From positions 1,159,456-1,223,455 of the forward strand of contig NZ_LR733413.1 in the NCBI RefSeq assembly GCF_902506345.1: a stretch of DNA of 64,000 nucleotides, read 5' to 3'. The stretch comes from Flavobacterium sp. 9R. Lineage in GTDB: Bacteria > Bacteroidota > Bacteroidia > Flavobacteriales > Flavobacteriaceae. Positions 53,557-63,411 of the stretch are shown here, piece by piece. How positions within the stretch are numbered: the stretch's first letter is position 1; each line of letters begins with the position of its first letter. The notes beneath the pieces were generated by a model. That model was not told where the DNA came from. It made no database searches and saw nothing but the letters and a program-made list of their open reading frames with translations. Made by a program: the position numbers and the translations under genes.

Positions 53557-54672
53557 CTACACTATAGTTGATCGACCAATTTGCACAAAATCTTTTTTGA
53601 AGTACAAATCTTCTGCATCCATAATGTGATTAGCGATAAAATCACCAACTTCATTTGTTCCAAATCGTGAATCTACCTTTAAATCTACCGTGACGACTTG
53701 ATTGCTTATGGCAGCTTCTACCGCAGCGATTACTTTTTTAGCTTCTTCAAACAATCCAAAATGTTCCAATAACATTGCTACAGACAAAATCGAAGCGATT
53801 GGATTAGCAATATTTTTATCTTTAGCCTCGGTATAACAACCGTGAATAGGTTCAAACAATGAATGATAATCTCCAATTGAAGCAGATGCCATTAACCCGA
53901 TTGAACCCGAGATAACGCTTGCTTCATCTGAAAGAATATCACCAAACAAGTTATCAGTTAATAAAACATCAAACTGTCTTGGATTTAAAATGATTTGCAT
54001 TGCTGCATTGTCTACATACAAGAAATTCAATTCAACTTCAGGATACTCCGAAGCAATTTCTGTAACTACTCTTCTCCAAAGACGTGAAGTTTCTAATACA
54101 TTGGCTTTGTCTACTAATGTTACTTTCTTGCGTCTAGCTTGAGCAGCTTTGAAAGCCAAATGTGTGATTTTTGCAATTTCAGATTCATTATATTCACACA
54201 AATCCGAAGCATACGTTTCGGTTTCGTTGGTTGTTTTTTTACCAAAATATAAACCACCATTCAATTCTCTGTACACTACAAAATCAGTTCCATCTAAAAC
54301 TTCTTTCTTTATAGGAGAAGAACTCATTAAATGAGGATAAGCTTTTATTGGACGAATATTGGCATACAAGCCTAATTCTTTTCTTAATTTCAATAATCCT
54401 TGTTCTGGACGAACTTTTGCAGTAGGGTTATTATCATAAATAGGATCTCCGATTGCACCAAACAGAATACAATCTGTGTTTCTACACAAATTCAAAGTTT
54501 GATCTGGAAGTGGTTTTCCTGTTTTTTCGATGGCTATTGCACCAATATAAGCGTCTTCAAAAACAAATTCGTGATTGTAAACCACACCAATAGCGTTCAA
54601 AGCTTTTTTAGCTTGCATTGTTACCTCTGGACCTATTCCGTCTCCTGAAAGTACTGCTATTTTTAAATTCAT
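53557..54672 (-). CDS. leuB: 3-isopropylmalate dehydrogenase
   Basis: A 371-residue NAD-dependent beta-decarboxylating dehydrogenase. GDGIGPEVTMQAKKAL near the start, LKLRKELGLYANIRP (substrate Arg, about 95-109), VYRELNGGLYFG (Tyr/Arg region, about 134), LTDNLFGDILSDEASVISGS (metal Asp, about 235-254) and EPIHGCYTEAKDKNIANP. It oxidises isopropylmalate to 2-oxoisocaproate. It starts 25 nt after leuA. Confidence 0.96.
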   Translation of the reverse strand: MNLKIAVLSGDGIGPEVTMQAKKALNAIGVVYNHEFVFEDAYIGAIAIEKTGKPLPDQTLNLCRNTDCILFGAIGDPIYDNNPTAKVRPEQGLLKLRKELGLYANIRPIKAYPHLMSSSPIKKEVLDGTDFVVYRELNGGLYFGKKTTNETETYASDLCEYNESEIAKITHLAFKAAQARRKKVTLVDKANVLETSRLWRRVVTEIASEYPEVELNFLYVDNAAMQIILNPRQFDVLLTDNLFGDILSDEASVISGSIGLMASASIGDYHSLFEPIHGCYTEAKDKNIANPIASILSVAMLLEHFGLFEEAKKVIAAVEAAISNQVVTVDLKVDSRFGTNEVGDFIANHIMDAEDLYFKKDFVQIGRSTIV

Positions 54673-54697
54673 AATCTTTTGGTCTTAATAGTCTTGG

Positions 54698-55879
<1,182 letters not shown>

Positions 55880-55949
55880 TTATTTAATGTAATTTCACAT
55901 CTCTAAACAAAAATAGATTTCGTTACACAAGCACAAAAACCAATATATT

Positions 55950-55957
55950 CAAATATA
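55950..55957 (-). promoter_or_regulatory. -7 element of leuA
   Basis: CAAATATA on the plus strand, TATATTTG on the minus, 76 nt before the leuA ATG. No leader ORF rich in Leu codons was found between the two. Confidence 0.45.
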
Positions 55958-56026
55958 CTCTTTATAAAAGCAGTTAATTGTTTTTAATTAATTGATTTTC
56001 AATAGTTTAATATACATTATTTTACA

Positions 56027-57571
56027 ATGGCTAACCATCAAAAAGATTTTTTATTTGTATTGATTAAGTCTCTTTCTAAGTCTGAAAAACGTCAATTTAA
56101 AATTTTTGCCAGTCGATTGGAGACTAGTTCAAATACTAAATTCATCGAGCTTTTCAATATTTTGGACAAATCAGAAGTCTATGATGAAAAAATGATTTTA
56201 AAGAATGGATTAATCAAAAAAGTGCAATTATCCAATTTGAAATCGTATTTGTACAAGCAAATTCTCGTTAGCATTCGCTTAAATATTCCAAGTCAAAATA
56301 TTCGCTATCAATTGCGTGAACAAATTGATTTCGCGGTTATTTTATACAATAAAGGATTGTATAAACAAAGCTTAAAAATTTTAGATAAAACCAAAGCCTT
56401 AGCCATTGAGAATGATGAAAAATATATGGCTTTTGAAATTGTAGAATTTGAAAAACTAATCGAGTCACAATACATCACTAGAAGTATTCAAGGACGTGCA
56501 GATGAACTAGTGGTGCAGGCTAAAGAGTTGAATTATCGTAATACCATTTCGAGTAAGCTATCCAATCTTTCGTTGCAGCTATATGGTATTATGCTAAAAA
56601 CGGGCTATGTAAAAAGTGATGCCGAATACAAATACATTGATGATTATTTCAAAAAACATATCTCCAAATTAGACGAAAGTAAATTTGGTTTCAGAGAAAA
56701 ATATTGGTTTTATAATGCCAATTTATGGCGTAGTTTCTTGGTTCAGGACTTTTTGGCCAGTTATAAATATGCCTTTAAATGGGTGACCTTGTTTTATGAC
56801 AATCCCAATATGATTTATTTGAATCCTGTGTTTTTCTTAAAAGGAAATAATTATCTTTTGGAGTCATTATACATGCTGAAGTATAAATCAAAGTTTAAGA
56901 AGTACTTGGTTTTATTGGAAGAAACCATCAAAGATGCTCGTTTTCCTATAAATGATAACATAGCTAGCTTGTCGTTTTTGTATTTGTATAATAACAAGCT
57001 CAATTATCATATTCTCGAAGGGTCATTTGTAGAAAGCGAATATTTGATTCCAGAGATTTTGAACAAACTAAAAATTCATAGCGACCATCTGGATGAGCAC
57101 CATGAGATGTTGTTTTATTACAAGATAGCTTCAATCTATTTCGGAAACGAAAAATATGCGGAATGTATTAATTATCTTGAAAAAATAATCAACAACAAAA
57201 ACTTATCGATGCGTGAGGATTTGATGTGTTTTTCTAGACTTTTATGCTTAATTGCTCATTATGAACTAGGCAAAGATTTTTACATCGAAAACCAAATCAA
57301 AAACACCTATAAATTTTTGATTAAAATGAATGATATGCATGAAGTGCAAAAAGAAATTATTCGTTTTATGAAAAACTTAAACTCAATTTATCCAAGTGAT
57401 ATCAAAAAGGAGTTTATAAAAATGAAGGAGCGATTCATAGAACTCGACAAGAACACTTATGAAAAAAGGGCTTTCTTATACTTGGATATCATTTCTTGGC
57501 TTGAAAGCAAAATTGAAAACAGAAAAATTAGTGATATCATTAAAGAAAAAGCCAAAATAAATAATCGATAA
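56027..57571 (+). CDS. hypothetical helical-repeat protein
   Basis: A 514-residue soluble protein, almost entirely predicted helical with TPR-like helix pairs (for example LYNKGLYKQSLKILDKTKAL at about 108-127 and FGNEKYAECINYLEKII at about 378-394). It starts with a basic helix, SLSKSEKRQFKIFASRL. No enzymatic motif. Such proteins are common in Flavobacteriaceae; role unknown. Divergent from leuA. Confidence 0.7.
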   Translation: MANHQKDFLFVLIKSLSKSEKRQFKIFASRLETSSNTKFIELFNILDKSEVYDEKMILKNGLIKKVQLSNLKSYLYKQILVSIRLNIPSQNIRYQLREQIDFAVILYNKGLYKQSLKILDKTKALAIENDEKYMAFEIVEFEKLIESQYITRSIQGRADELVVQAKELNYRNTISSKLSNLSLQLYGIMLKTGYVKSDAEYKYIDDYFKKHISKLDESKFGFREKYWFYNANLWRSFLVQDFLASYKYAFKWVTLFYDNPNMIYLNPVFFLKGNNYLLESLYMLKYKSKFKKYLVLLEETIKDARFPINDNIASLSFLYLYNNKLNYHILEGSFVESEYLIPEILNKLKIHSDHLDEHHEMLFYYKIASIYFGNEKYAECINYLEKIINNKNLSMREDLMCFSRLLCLIAHYELGKDFYIENQIKNTYKFLIKMNDMHEVQKEIIRFMKNLNSIYPSDIKKEFIKMKERFIELDKNTYEKRAFLYLDIISWLESKIENRKISDIIKEKAKINNR

Positions 57572-57576
57572 AAAAG

Positions 57577-57607
57577 AAAAAGGAGGTAAAATTAGTACCT
57601 CCTTTTT
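57577..57607. terminator. bidirectional terminator
   Basis: AAAAAGGAGGTA (57577-57588) pairs with TACCTCCTTTTT (57596-57607), 12 bp, loop of 7. Lies between the convergent genes ending at 57571 and 57610. Confidence 0.85.
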
Positions 57608-57609
57608 GT

Positions 57610-57831
57610 TTATAGTTCTTTTCTACCTCTCAGAATATCTTCAAACGTGCAGCATTTCACAATTTCTTGCTCCCCTTCTATCATCATTGGCAAATAAATC
57701 CATTCTACCTCCGAAAGGTCTTCTTTTAGATAAAAAGTGATGTCCTCCAAATTGAAAAACCACTCCGTATCATATTGCACTTTATGAATTGTAGCATCTT
57801 GAATTAATAGTTTTTCCTTTATGGGTTTCAT
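57610..57831 (-). CDS. small hypothetical protein
   Basis: A 73-residue protein starting at the ATG 57831 (MKPIKEKLLIQDATI); a TTG eight codons earlier is less likely. The segment EWFFNLEDITFYLKEDL vaguely recalls Bro-N type modules, but that is too weak to name it. Last gene of a minus-strand group with the quinone reductase; the gap to the previous gene is 56 nt. Confidence 0.6.
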   Translation of the reverse strand: MKPIKEKLLIQDATIHKVQYDTEWFFNLEDITFYLKEDLSEVEWIYLPMMIEGEQEIVKCCTFEDILRGRKEL

Positions 57832-57887
57832 GCACACTATATTTTGTAGAGCCAAAATTAAATCAAACTACCTGAGTGCACAAATTT

Positions 57888-58178
57888 TTATGCTAATCGA
57901 TTGGTAAAATATAACAAGGGTTCTTCTTGAAGCAATGATTTTGAATTTTGAAAAAACGACTGAATGTAACTTTGTTGATTATGCTGTTCAAAACCAATTT
58001 GATTTTCCCATACTTCATAAAAAATAAAAAGTGACTTGTCATTCTTGTCTTGGTGCAATTCATATTGCATACAAGCAATTTCTGATTTGGATTTATCAAC
58101 CATATCCAAAAGAATATGACGAAGCTCATCAATATTCTCAGGCTTACTTTTTAAAATTGCTGTTAGATTTATTTTCAT
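57888..58178 (-). CDS. antibiotic biosynthesis monooxygenase (ABM) domain, YgiN-like
   Basis: A 96-residue ferredoxin-like dimeric domain: LTAILKSKPENIDELRHILL at the start, EIACMQYELHQDK and FIFYEVWENQIGFEQHNQ (the conserved E-x-W and H). Homologues of the YgiN type act on quinols. It starts 2 nt after the stop of the MdaB-like gene, which fits a quinone redox pair as in E. coli. Confidence 0.88.
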   Translation of the reverse strand: MKINLTAILKSKPENIDELRHILLDMVDKSKSEIACMQYELHQDKNDKSLFIFYEVWENQIGFEQHNQQSYIQSFFQNSKSLLQEEPLLYFTNRLA

Positions 58179-58180
58179 AA

Positions 58181-58774
58181 TTAATTTAAAAATAGTTGTT
58201 CCAAATGGTTTTGATATTTTTCTAAGTCCTTTTCAACATTGGCATTTTTCTCAATATCGTGAAAATGTATGCTTTGTAATGGTTGTAATCCTACGAATGC
58301 ATTCATTCTATGAAAACCAAATAACGGTCCTTCATCTACAGAATGTTGATTAAAAAACTCCCCTGGTAAAGTAAAAGCTTCTTTGGGTGCGTTCCATGAA
58401 GTGGTAACCATATATTGTTTTCCAATTAGCATACCACCTGTTCCATAGTTTATCGTTGGATTTTCGGCAGAGCGACCATCGCTTTTGTAAATTCCATTAG
58501 CGTGACCTTCTGTAAAAACAACGTCTATATATTTTTTAAAACCATGAGGCAATTGAAACCACCATATTGGAGTATGGTAAATAATAACATCAGCCCAAAC
58601 AAATTTTTCTACTTCTTCTTTAGGATTATATTCATCATTAATATTGGTCGTTTTTACTTGAAAATTTGGATTGCTTTCGAAGAACTCCAAAGAGGCATTT
58701 GCAATAGTTTCATTGAATCGTCCACCTGAATGACCAAATTTTTGTCCACCATTGATTATAAATATTTTTTTCAT
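58181..58774 (-). CDS. NAD(P)H:quinone oxidoreductase, MdaB-like flavoprotein
   Basis: A 197-residue flavodoxin-like protein starting at ATG 58774 (MKKIFIINGGQKFGHSGGR); an upstream in-frame ATG would overlap its own promoter. YHTPIWWFQLPHGFKKYIDVVF (about 79-100, the FMN/FAD contact) and MVTTSWNAPKEAF match the MdaB/NQO family. It reduces quinones by two electrons. First gene of the operon; a LysR regulator is divergent. Confidence 0.9.
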   Translation of the reverse strand: MKKIFIINGGQKFGHSGGRFNETIANASLEFFESNPNFQVKTTNINDEYNPKEEVEKFVWADVIIYHTPIWWFQLPHGFKKYIDVVFTEGHANGIYKSDGRSAENPTINYGTGGMLIGKQYMVTTSWNAPKEAFTLPGEFFNQHSVDEGPLFGFHRMNAFVGLQPLQSIHFHDIEKNANVEKDLEKYQNHLEQLFLN

Positions 58775-58800
58775 GATATAAGTTGTATTTTTTGACTTTG

Positions 58801-58808
58801 CAAAGTTA
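58801..58808 (-). promoter_or_regulatory. -7 element of the mdaB-like operon
   Basis: CAAAGTTA on the plus strand, TAACTTTG on the minus, 26 nt before the ATG at 58774. Confidence 0.5.
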
Positions 58809-58817
58809 GAACGCATT

Positions 58818-58872
58818 TAACTATTATAAAAACAATATAAATTATACCTTTGTATTATAATTATAATAGTTA
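58818..58872. promoter_or_regulatory. inverted repeat flanking the LysR promoter (operator candidate)
   Basis: TAACTATTATAA (58818-58829) and TTATAATAGTTA (58861-58872) are perfect 12-bp arms around the LysR -7 element TACCTTTG (58845-58852). The left arm lies next to the divergent -7 element. Binding by the LysR protein is inferred. Confidence 0.5.
58845..58852 (+). promoter_or_regulatory. -7 element of the LysR gene
   Basis: TACCTTTG fits TAnnTTTG, 19 nt before the ATG at 58872. Confidence 0.5.
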
Positions 58873-59768
58873 TGGTGAATTTTGAATGGTATCGAACCTT
58901 TAAAGCGATTTATAAAACAGGAAATTTGACGAATGCAGCAGAGGTGCTATTTATATCTCAGCCTGGAGTAAGTTTACATTTAAGTGCTTTAGAAAATTAT
59001 GTAGGATACAAATTATTTGACCGAAGTGGCAGAAAAATGATTCCTACCGAAAGAGGAAAAGTACTTTACAATTTTATAGTTGAAGCATTGAGTAAACTCG
59101 AAGAAGCAGAAAAAACGTTTCAGCGAAGCACCGAAAAAAACACACCAACCATAAGCGTAGGAATGTGTTTTGAGACCTTTCAGATTACTTTAGAACAATT
59201 TGTTTCAAGCTTACCTTTCAATATTATCATTCAATTTGGATTATATCCTGAGATGATAGAAAGTTTAGAAAAAGGAATCTTAGACCTTATCATAACGCCA
59301 CAAATGGTAGTTAAAAACGGAATCGATTATCAAGAGTTTTCTAAAGAAACCATTGTTCTTATTGGAGGAAATGAGACTGACGGTAATGAATTTAATGCAA
59401 TACTTAAAAATGAGAATTTGTTAGAAATCGAAACTTGGTTAAAACAGCAAAAATGGTATGGCACTACTGGCGATATGGAGCATCTTCGTAAATTTTGGCA
59501 ATTAAATTTCAATAAGCATCCTGATTTTAGACCTAATTACATTGTACCAAATATCAATTCTATTGTACGTTGTTTAAGTTCAGGAGCTGGTTTAGCTGTA
59601 GTCCCTGATTTTCTTTGCAAAAACGAGATAGAAAACGGGGCAATTCAATTAATTTGGAAAGGGAATAATCCATTGATAAATAAACTCTATTTTGCTTCAA
59701 GAAAGAAAAACGAACATTCGGCTGAAATAAACTTAATAAAAGAAAAGTTTCTGTCTTTATTAAAATAA
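58872..59768 (+). CDS. LysR-family transcriptional regulator
   Basis: A 298-residue LTTR. The N-terminal winged helix-turn-helix spans about residues 1-60 (TFKAIYKTGNLTNAAEVLFISQ, GVSLHLSALE, LFDRSGRKMIPTERG) and is followed by the linker helix and a periplasmic-binding-like effector domain (about 90-298). It is divergent from the mdaB-like operon and shares a 12-bp inverted repeat with it, so it most likely controls that operon in response to quinones or electrophiles. Confidence 0.93.
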   Translation: MVNFEWYRTFKAIYKTGNLTNAAEVLFISQPGVSLHLSALENYVGYKLFDRSGRKMIPTERGKVLYNFIVEALSKLEEAEKTFQRSTEKNTPTISVGMCFETFQITLEQFVSSLPFNIIIQFGLYPEMIESLEKGILDLIITPQMVVKNGIDYQEFSKETIVLIGGNETDGNEFNAILKNENLLEIETWLKQQKWYGTTGDMEHLRKFWQLNFNKHPDFRPNYIVPNINSIVRCLSSGAGLAVVPDFLCKNEIENGAIQLIWKGNNPLINKLYFASRKKNEHSAEINLIKEKFLSLLK

Positions 59769-59771
59769 AAT

Positions 59772-59801
59772 GGTTGCTCATATTCAAAAATACAAGCAAC
59801 C
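59772..59801. terminator. weak bidirectional hairpin
   Basis: GGTTGCT (59772-59778) / AGCAACC (59795-59801), 7 bp with a 16-nt loop, flanked by T on the right and A on the left. It lies between the convergent LysR and E1 genes. Confidence 0.45.
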
Positions 59802-59810
59802 CTTTTGCTA

Positions 59811-61787
59811 TTAATAAGCTATTAAATCCAGCAATTCTTTTTCAAATCTGCCTTTAGGTAAATATTGGTCTTCCAACGCCTTAGTAAAAGGGATTGGCGA
59901 ATCCAAACTGGCTACTCGTTTTACTGGCGCATCCAAATACTCAAAGCAATTTTCCATAATCAATGCGGACAAATCACTCGCAATTCCTCCGAAAAGACTG
60001 TCTTCTTGAACAATAATTGCCTTTCCTGTTTTCTTTACAGAAGCAAAAATGGTTTCGGTATCCAACGGCTGCAAGGTTCTTAAATCAATCAAATCTGCGC
60101 TAAGCTGTGGATTTTTACCCAAGGTTTCTAATGCCCAATGAACGGTGGCTCCAAAAGCAATAATGGTGATTTGTTCCCCTTCTTTTAAAACGGCTGCTTT
60201 ACCTAAAGAAATAGTGTAATACTCCTTTGGAACGTCTTGATAAATAGAACGGTATAATAATTTATGTTCGAAAAATAAAACCGGATTAGGGTCATTAATG
60301 GATTCGTTTAATAATCCTTTGGCATCATAAGGAAAAGCAGGATAAACCACTTTCAAACCTGGTGTTTTGGTAAACCAAGCTTCATTGGTTTGGGAATGAA
60401 AAGGACCAGCTTGAGTTCCACCACCGCAAGGCATTCGGACAACAACATCGGCTTTTTCTAACCAACGATAATGCGATTTAGCCAAAAGATTCACAATAGG
60501 ATTGAAACCTGTAGACACAAAATCTGCAAATTGCATTTCCATAATGGCTTTGTATCCATTAATAGATAATCCCATAGCCGCAGAGACAACTGCACTTTCG
60601 CAAATCGGGGTATTACGAACGCGTTCCTTTCCAAATTCAGCTACAAAACCATCGGTTATCTTAAAGGCTCCACCATATTCAGCAATGTCTTGCCCCATGA
60701 TTACAGAGTTGTCATAGCGCTGCATAGATTGCTTCAATCCTTGACTAATAGCATCTATAAAACGAATATTTTCGTTAGCTCCTGATGGTTCTACAATTTC
60801 TGCAACGTAGGGTTGATAAACATCATTTAACTCTTCAGCAAAACTAGCTTCAATTTCAGGTTCGGCATTAGCTAAAGCCCAATCGGTATCGATTTCCTGT
60901 TTTATTTTTGCTTTGATTTCAGCATCTTCTGCTTCTGTAAGAATGCCATTTTGAAGTAAAAAGTCTTTGTAATTCGCAACAGGGTCTTTCACTGCCCATA
61001 CATCCATCAATTCTTGAGGAACATATTTAGTACCGCTTGCTTCTTCGTGACCTCGCATTCTAAAGGTTTTAAACTCTAGCAAAATGGGACGTGGACGCTC
61101 AATCATTGAAGCTTTTAATTCTGAAATCAAAGTAAAAACTTCCAAAATATTATTGCCATCCACAATATGGCTTTCCATTCCGTAACCTTTTCCTTTATCG
61201 GCTAGATTTTCACAACGGTATTGTTCATTCGTTGGCGTTGAAAGTCCATAACCGTTATTTTCAATCACAAAAAGAACTGGTAAATCCCAAACAGCCGCAA
61301 TATTTAAAGCTTCGTGAAAGTCGCCTTCACTTGTCGCTCCTTCTCCTGTAAAAACAGCTGTAATTTTATTATTCTTTTTTAAAGTATTGGCCAAAGCAAT
61401 CCCATCGGCCACTCCTAATTGAGGGCCTAAGTGCGAAATCATTCCAATAATTTTATATTCTTGGGTACCGAAGTGAAAACTGCGATCTCTACCTTTTGTA
61501 AAACCATTTGCTTTACCTTGCCATTGAGAAAATAATCGGTGTAACGGAATATCTCTTCCTGTAAAAACTCCTAAATTTCTGTGCATAGGTAAAATATACT
61601 CATCTTGGTCTAAAGCAGCGGTAATACCTACAGCAATAGCTTCTTGACCAATGCCTGAAAACCATTTGGATACTTTACCTTGTCGTATCAAGATTAACAT
61701 TTTTTCCTCAATAAGTCTAGGAAGCAGTATTTTTTTATAGAGACTAATTAATTGTTCGTTGCTAAGTTCTTTTCTATCAAAAGTCAT
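59811..61787 (-). CDS. branched-chain 2-oxoacid dehydrogenase E1, fused alpha-beta
   Basis: A 658-residue ThDP enzyme in which the E1 alpha (about 1-325) and beta (about 340-658) subunits are fused. Alpha has GLG-like SHLGPQLGVADG and the ThDP motif GEGATSEGDFHEALN...ENN (about 148-180); beta has VIMGQDIAEYGGAFK, MPCGGGTQAGPFHSQ and VPKEYYTISLGKA. The fused form is common in Bacteroidota for branched-chain 2-oxoacids; pyruvate is a less likely substrate. E2 and E3 are not in the window. With the Ile/Val/Leu genes nearby it makes precursors of iso-branched fatty acids. Confidence 0.9.
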   Translation of the reverse strand: MTFDRKELSNEQLISLYKKILLPRLIEEKMLILIRQGKVSKWFSGIGQEAIAVGITAALDQDEYILPMHRNLGVFTGRDIPLHRLFSQWQGKANGFTKGRDRSFHFGTQEYKIIGMISHLGPQLGVADGIALANTLKKNNKITAVFTGEGATSEGDFHEALNIAAVWDLPVLFVIENNGYGLSTPTNEQYRCENLADKGKGYGMESHIVDGNNILEVFTLISELKASMIERPRPILLEFKTFRMRGHEEASGTKYVPQELMDVWAVKDPVANYKDFLLQNGILTEAEDAEIKAKIKQEIDTDWALANAEPEIEASFAEELNDVYQPYVAEIVEPSGANENIRFIDAISQGLKQSMQRYDNSVIMGQDIAEYGGAFKITDGFVAEFGKERVRNTPICESAVVSAAMGLSINGYKAIMEMQFADFVSTGFNPIVNLLAKSHYRWLEKADVVVRMPCGGGTQAGPFHSQTNEAWFTKTPGLKVVYPAFPYDAKGLLNESINDPNPVLFFEHKLLYRSIYQDVPKEYYTISLGKAAVLKEGEQITIIAFGATVHWALETLGKNPQLSADLIDLRTLQPLDTETIFASVKKTGKAIIVQEDSLFGGIASDLSALIMENCFEYLDAPVKRVASLDSPIPFTKALEDQYLPKGRFEKELLDLIAY

Positions 61788-61811
61788 GGTTTTCGATTTT
61801 TATGAGTGCTT

Positions 61812-61819
61812 CAAAGATA
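61812..61819 (-). promoter_or_regulatory. -7 element of the E1 gene
   Basis: CAAAGATA on the plus strand, TATCTTTG on the minus, 24 nt before the ATG at 61787. Confidence 0.5.
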
Positions 61820-61905
61820 TAAAAATATAACAGTTTTGATTATTTTTGTTATATTTTTTGATTTTCAAATGATTTTTTAAAAAGTCAGAATTGAAAATAT
61901 TCTTT

Positions 61906-61913
61906 ACATTTGT
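61906..61913 (+). promoter_or_regulatory. -7 element of the dioxygenase gene
   Basis: TACATTTG fits TAnnTTTG, 46 nt before the ATG at 61960. It supports that start over an in-frame ATG at 61891 that lies upstream of the promoter element. Confidence 0.5.
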
Positions 61914-61959
61914 AACTAGAAGTTTTAAAAAACTTCTAAATTATCAAAATTCAAATAAT

Positions 61960-62913
61960 ATGCAAAACATTCCTAGTGTTGACTTGCGTGATTTCCTTTC
62001 GGATGACCCGAAACGTAAACAAAAATTTGTAAATGAAATCGGAACCGCTTACGAAGAAATAGGCTTCGTAGCATTAAAAGGTCATTTTTTGAATGACGAA
62101 TTAGTTGAGAACTTGTATACAGAAGTTCGTAACTTTTTTACACTTCCTCTCGAAGTAAAAGAAAAATATGAAATTCCAGGTATTGGTGGACAAAGAGGCT
62201 ACATTTCTTTTGGAAAAGAACATGCCAAAGGACGCTCAGCTGGAGATTTGAAAGAGTTTTGGCATTTTGGCCAATATGTAAGCGAAGGTTCAAAATACGC
62301 TGGCGAATATCCTGCCAATGTGGAAGTTTCAGAATTAGCTAATTTTAATTCAGTTGGTAAAGAAGCCTATCAAATGCTTGAAAAAACCGGGGTTTATGTA
62401 TTAAGAGCATTAGCCTTGTTTATTGGTTTGGACGAATTTTACTTTGACCAATACGTAAAAGATGGTAATAGCATTTTGCGACCTATTCATTATCCGCCAA
62501 TCACAGATGAGCCAAAAGACGGCGCAGTTCGTGCAGCAGCTCACGGAGATATTAATTTGATTACCTTACTAATGGGTGCTCAAGGAAAAGGCCTACAAGT
62601 GCAAAACCACGATGGCGAATGGATTGATGCTATGGCACAACCTGATGAATTAATGATTAATGTAGGCGATATGTTATCTCGTCATACCAATAATCGTTTG
62701 AAATCAACTATTCATCAAGTGGTGAATCCACCAAGAGAATTATGGGGAACCTCACGTTATTCTATTCCGTTTTTTATGCATCCTGTCAGCGATATGAAGC
62801 TGAATTGTTTAGAAAATTGCATCGATGACCAACACCCAAGATTATTTGATGATATCACTGCTGGCGATTATTTGTATGAGCGTTTGGTAGATTTAGGTTT
62901 AATCAAAAAGTAA
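61960..62913 (+). CDS. isopenicillin N synthase-family 2-oxoglutarate/Fe(II) dioxygenase
   Basis: A 317-residue double-stranded beta-helix oxygenase, MQNIPSVDLRDFLSDD at the start. The DIOX_N domain is about 1-120. The iron triad is His and Asp in AAHGDINLITLL (about 193-204) and His in KSTIHQVVNPP (about 250), with the 2OG-binding Arg-x-Ser in TSRYSIPFFMHP (about 265). Substrate unknown; plant-like gibberellin/IPNS-type members in bacteria act on diverse small molecules. Confidence 0.88.
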   Translation: MQNIPSVDLRDFLSDDPKRKQKFVNEIGTAYEEIGFVALKGHFLNDELVENLYTEVRNFFTLPLEVKEKYEIPGIGGQRGYISFGKEHAKGRSAGDLKEFWHFGQYVSEGSKYAGEYPANVEVSELANFNSVGKEAYQMLEKTGVYVLRALALFIGLDEFYFDQYVKDGNSILRPIHYPPITDEPKDGAVRAAAHGDINLITLLMGAQGKGLQVQNHDGEWIDAMAQPDELMINVGDMLSRHTNNRLKSTIHQVVNPPRELWGTSRYSIPFFMHPVSDMKLNCLENCIDDQHPRLFDDITAGDYLYERLVDLGLIKK

Positions 62914-62934
62914 AAGTATAAACATACTATCAGT

Positions 62935-62975
62935 AATTCCAAATTCCAAAGCCTACCTTCTTGGAATTTGGAATT
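62935..62975. repeat. 15-bp perfect inverted repeat
   Basis: AATTCCAAATTCCAA (62935-62949) and TTGGAATTTGGAATT (62961-62975), loop of 11. Same sequence theme as the element at 5625-5656. It lies between the dioxygenase and SUI1 genes, but no T tract follows directly. Confidence 0.85.
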
Positions 62976-62999
62976 TGATTTTTTCAAAAGTTCAATTTT

Positions 63000-63329
63000 A
63001 TGGATTTACAAGACCAATTAAAACATCTTTTTCCAGATCATCAGCCCCTTCCTGACGAACCCATTGAGGAAGTAGCACGCGAATTGTATGTGCAAAAAGA
63101 ACCGATGATTTGCAAATATGAAAAACGAAAAGGAAAAGCTACCACTATTATAGAAGGCTACGAAGGAACCGATGAAGATTTCAAAATTTTAGCCAAAGAA
63201 ATAAAAACAAAATTGAGTGTGGGCGGTACTTTTAAAGAAGGAGCAATTATCATTCAAGGAGATTACCGCGATAAAATAATGACTCTTTTAAAAGAAAAAG
63301 GCTTTAAAACAAAAAGAGTTGGAGGTTAA
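63000..63329 (+). CDS. SUI1/YciH-family translation factor
   Basis: A 109-residue protein: an N-terminal acidic extension (about 1-35) and a SUI1/eIF1-like domain (about 37-109) with CKYEKRKGKATTIIEGYEG (about 38-56), LSVGGTFKEGAIIIQGDYRD (about 73-92) and the C-terminal LKEKGFKTKRVGG. It likely affects start-codon selection or ribosome function; bacterial YciH is non-essential. Confidence 0.92.
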   Translation: MDLQDQLKHLFPDHQPLPDEPIEEVARELYVQKEPMICKYEKRKGKATTIIEGYEGTDEDFKILAKEIKTKLSVGGTFKEGAIIIQGDYRDKIMTLLKEKGFKTKRVGG

Positions 63330-63411
63330 AATAGAGTGTTCAGTATGCAGCTTTTAGTACTCAGTTTAACAACATTAAACGATTAAACCTTAAACAATTT
63401 AAACATAGGTT
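63330..63411. other. low-complexity spacer
   Basis: Contains short repeated words (cagtatgcagcttttagtactcag, split by inexact repeats; then acattaaacgattaaacctt and aacaatttaaac), the same style of low-complexity filler as in the his spacers. No promoter or terminator recognised. Confidence 0.5.
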
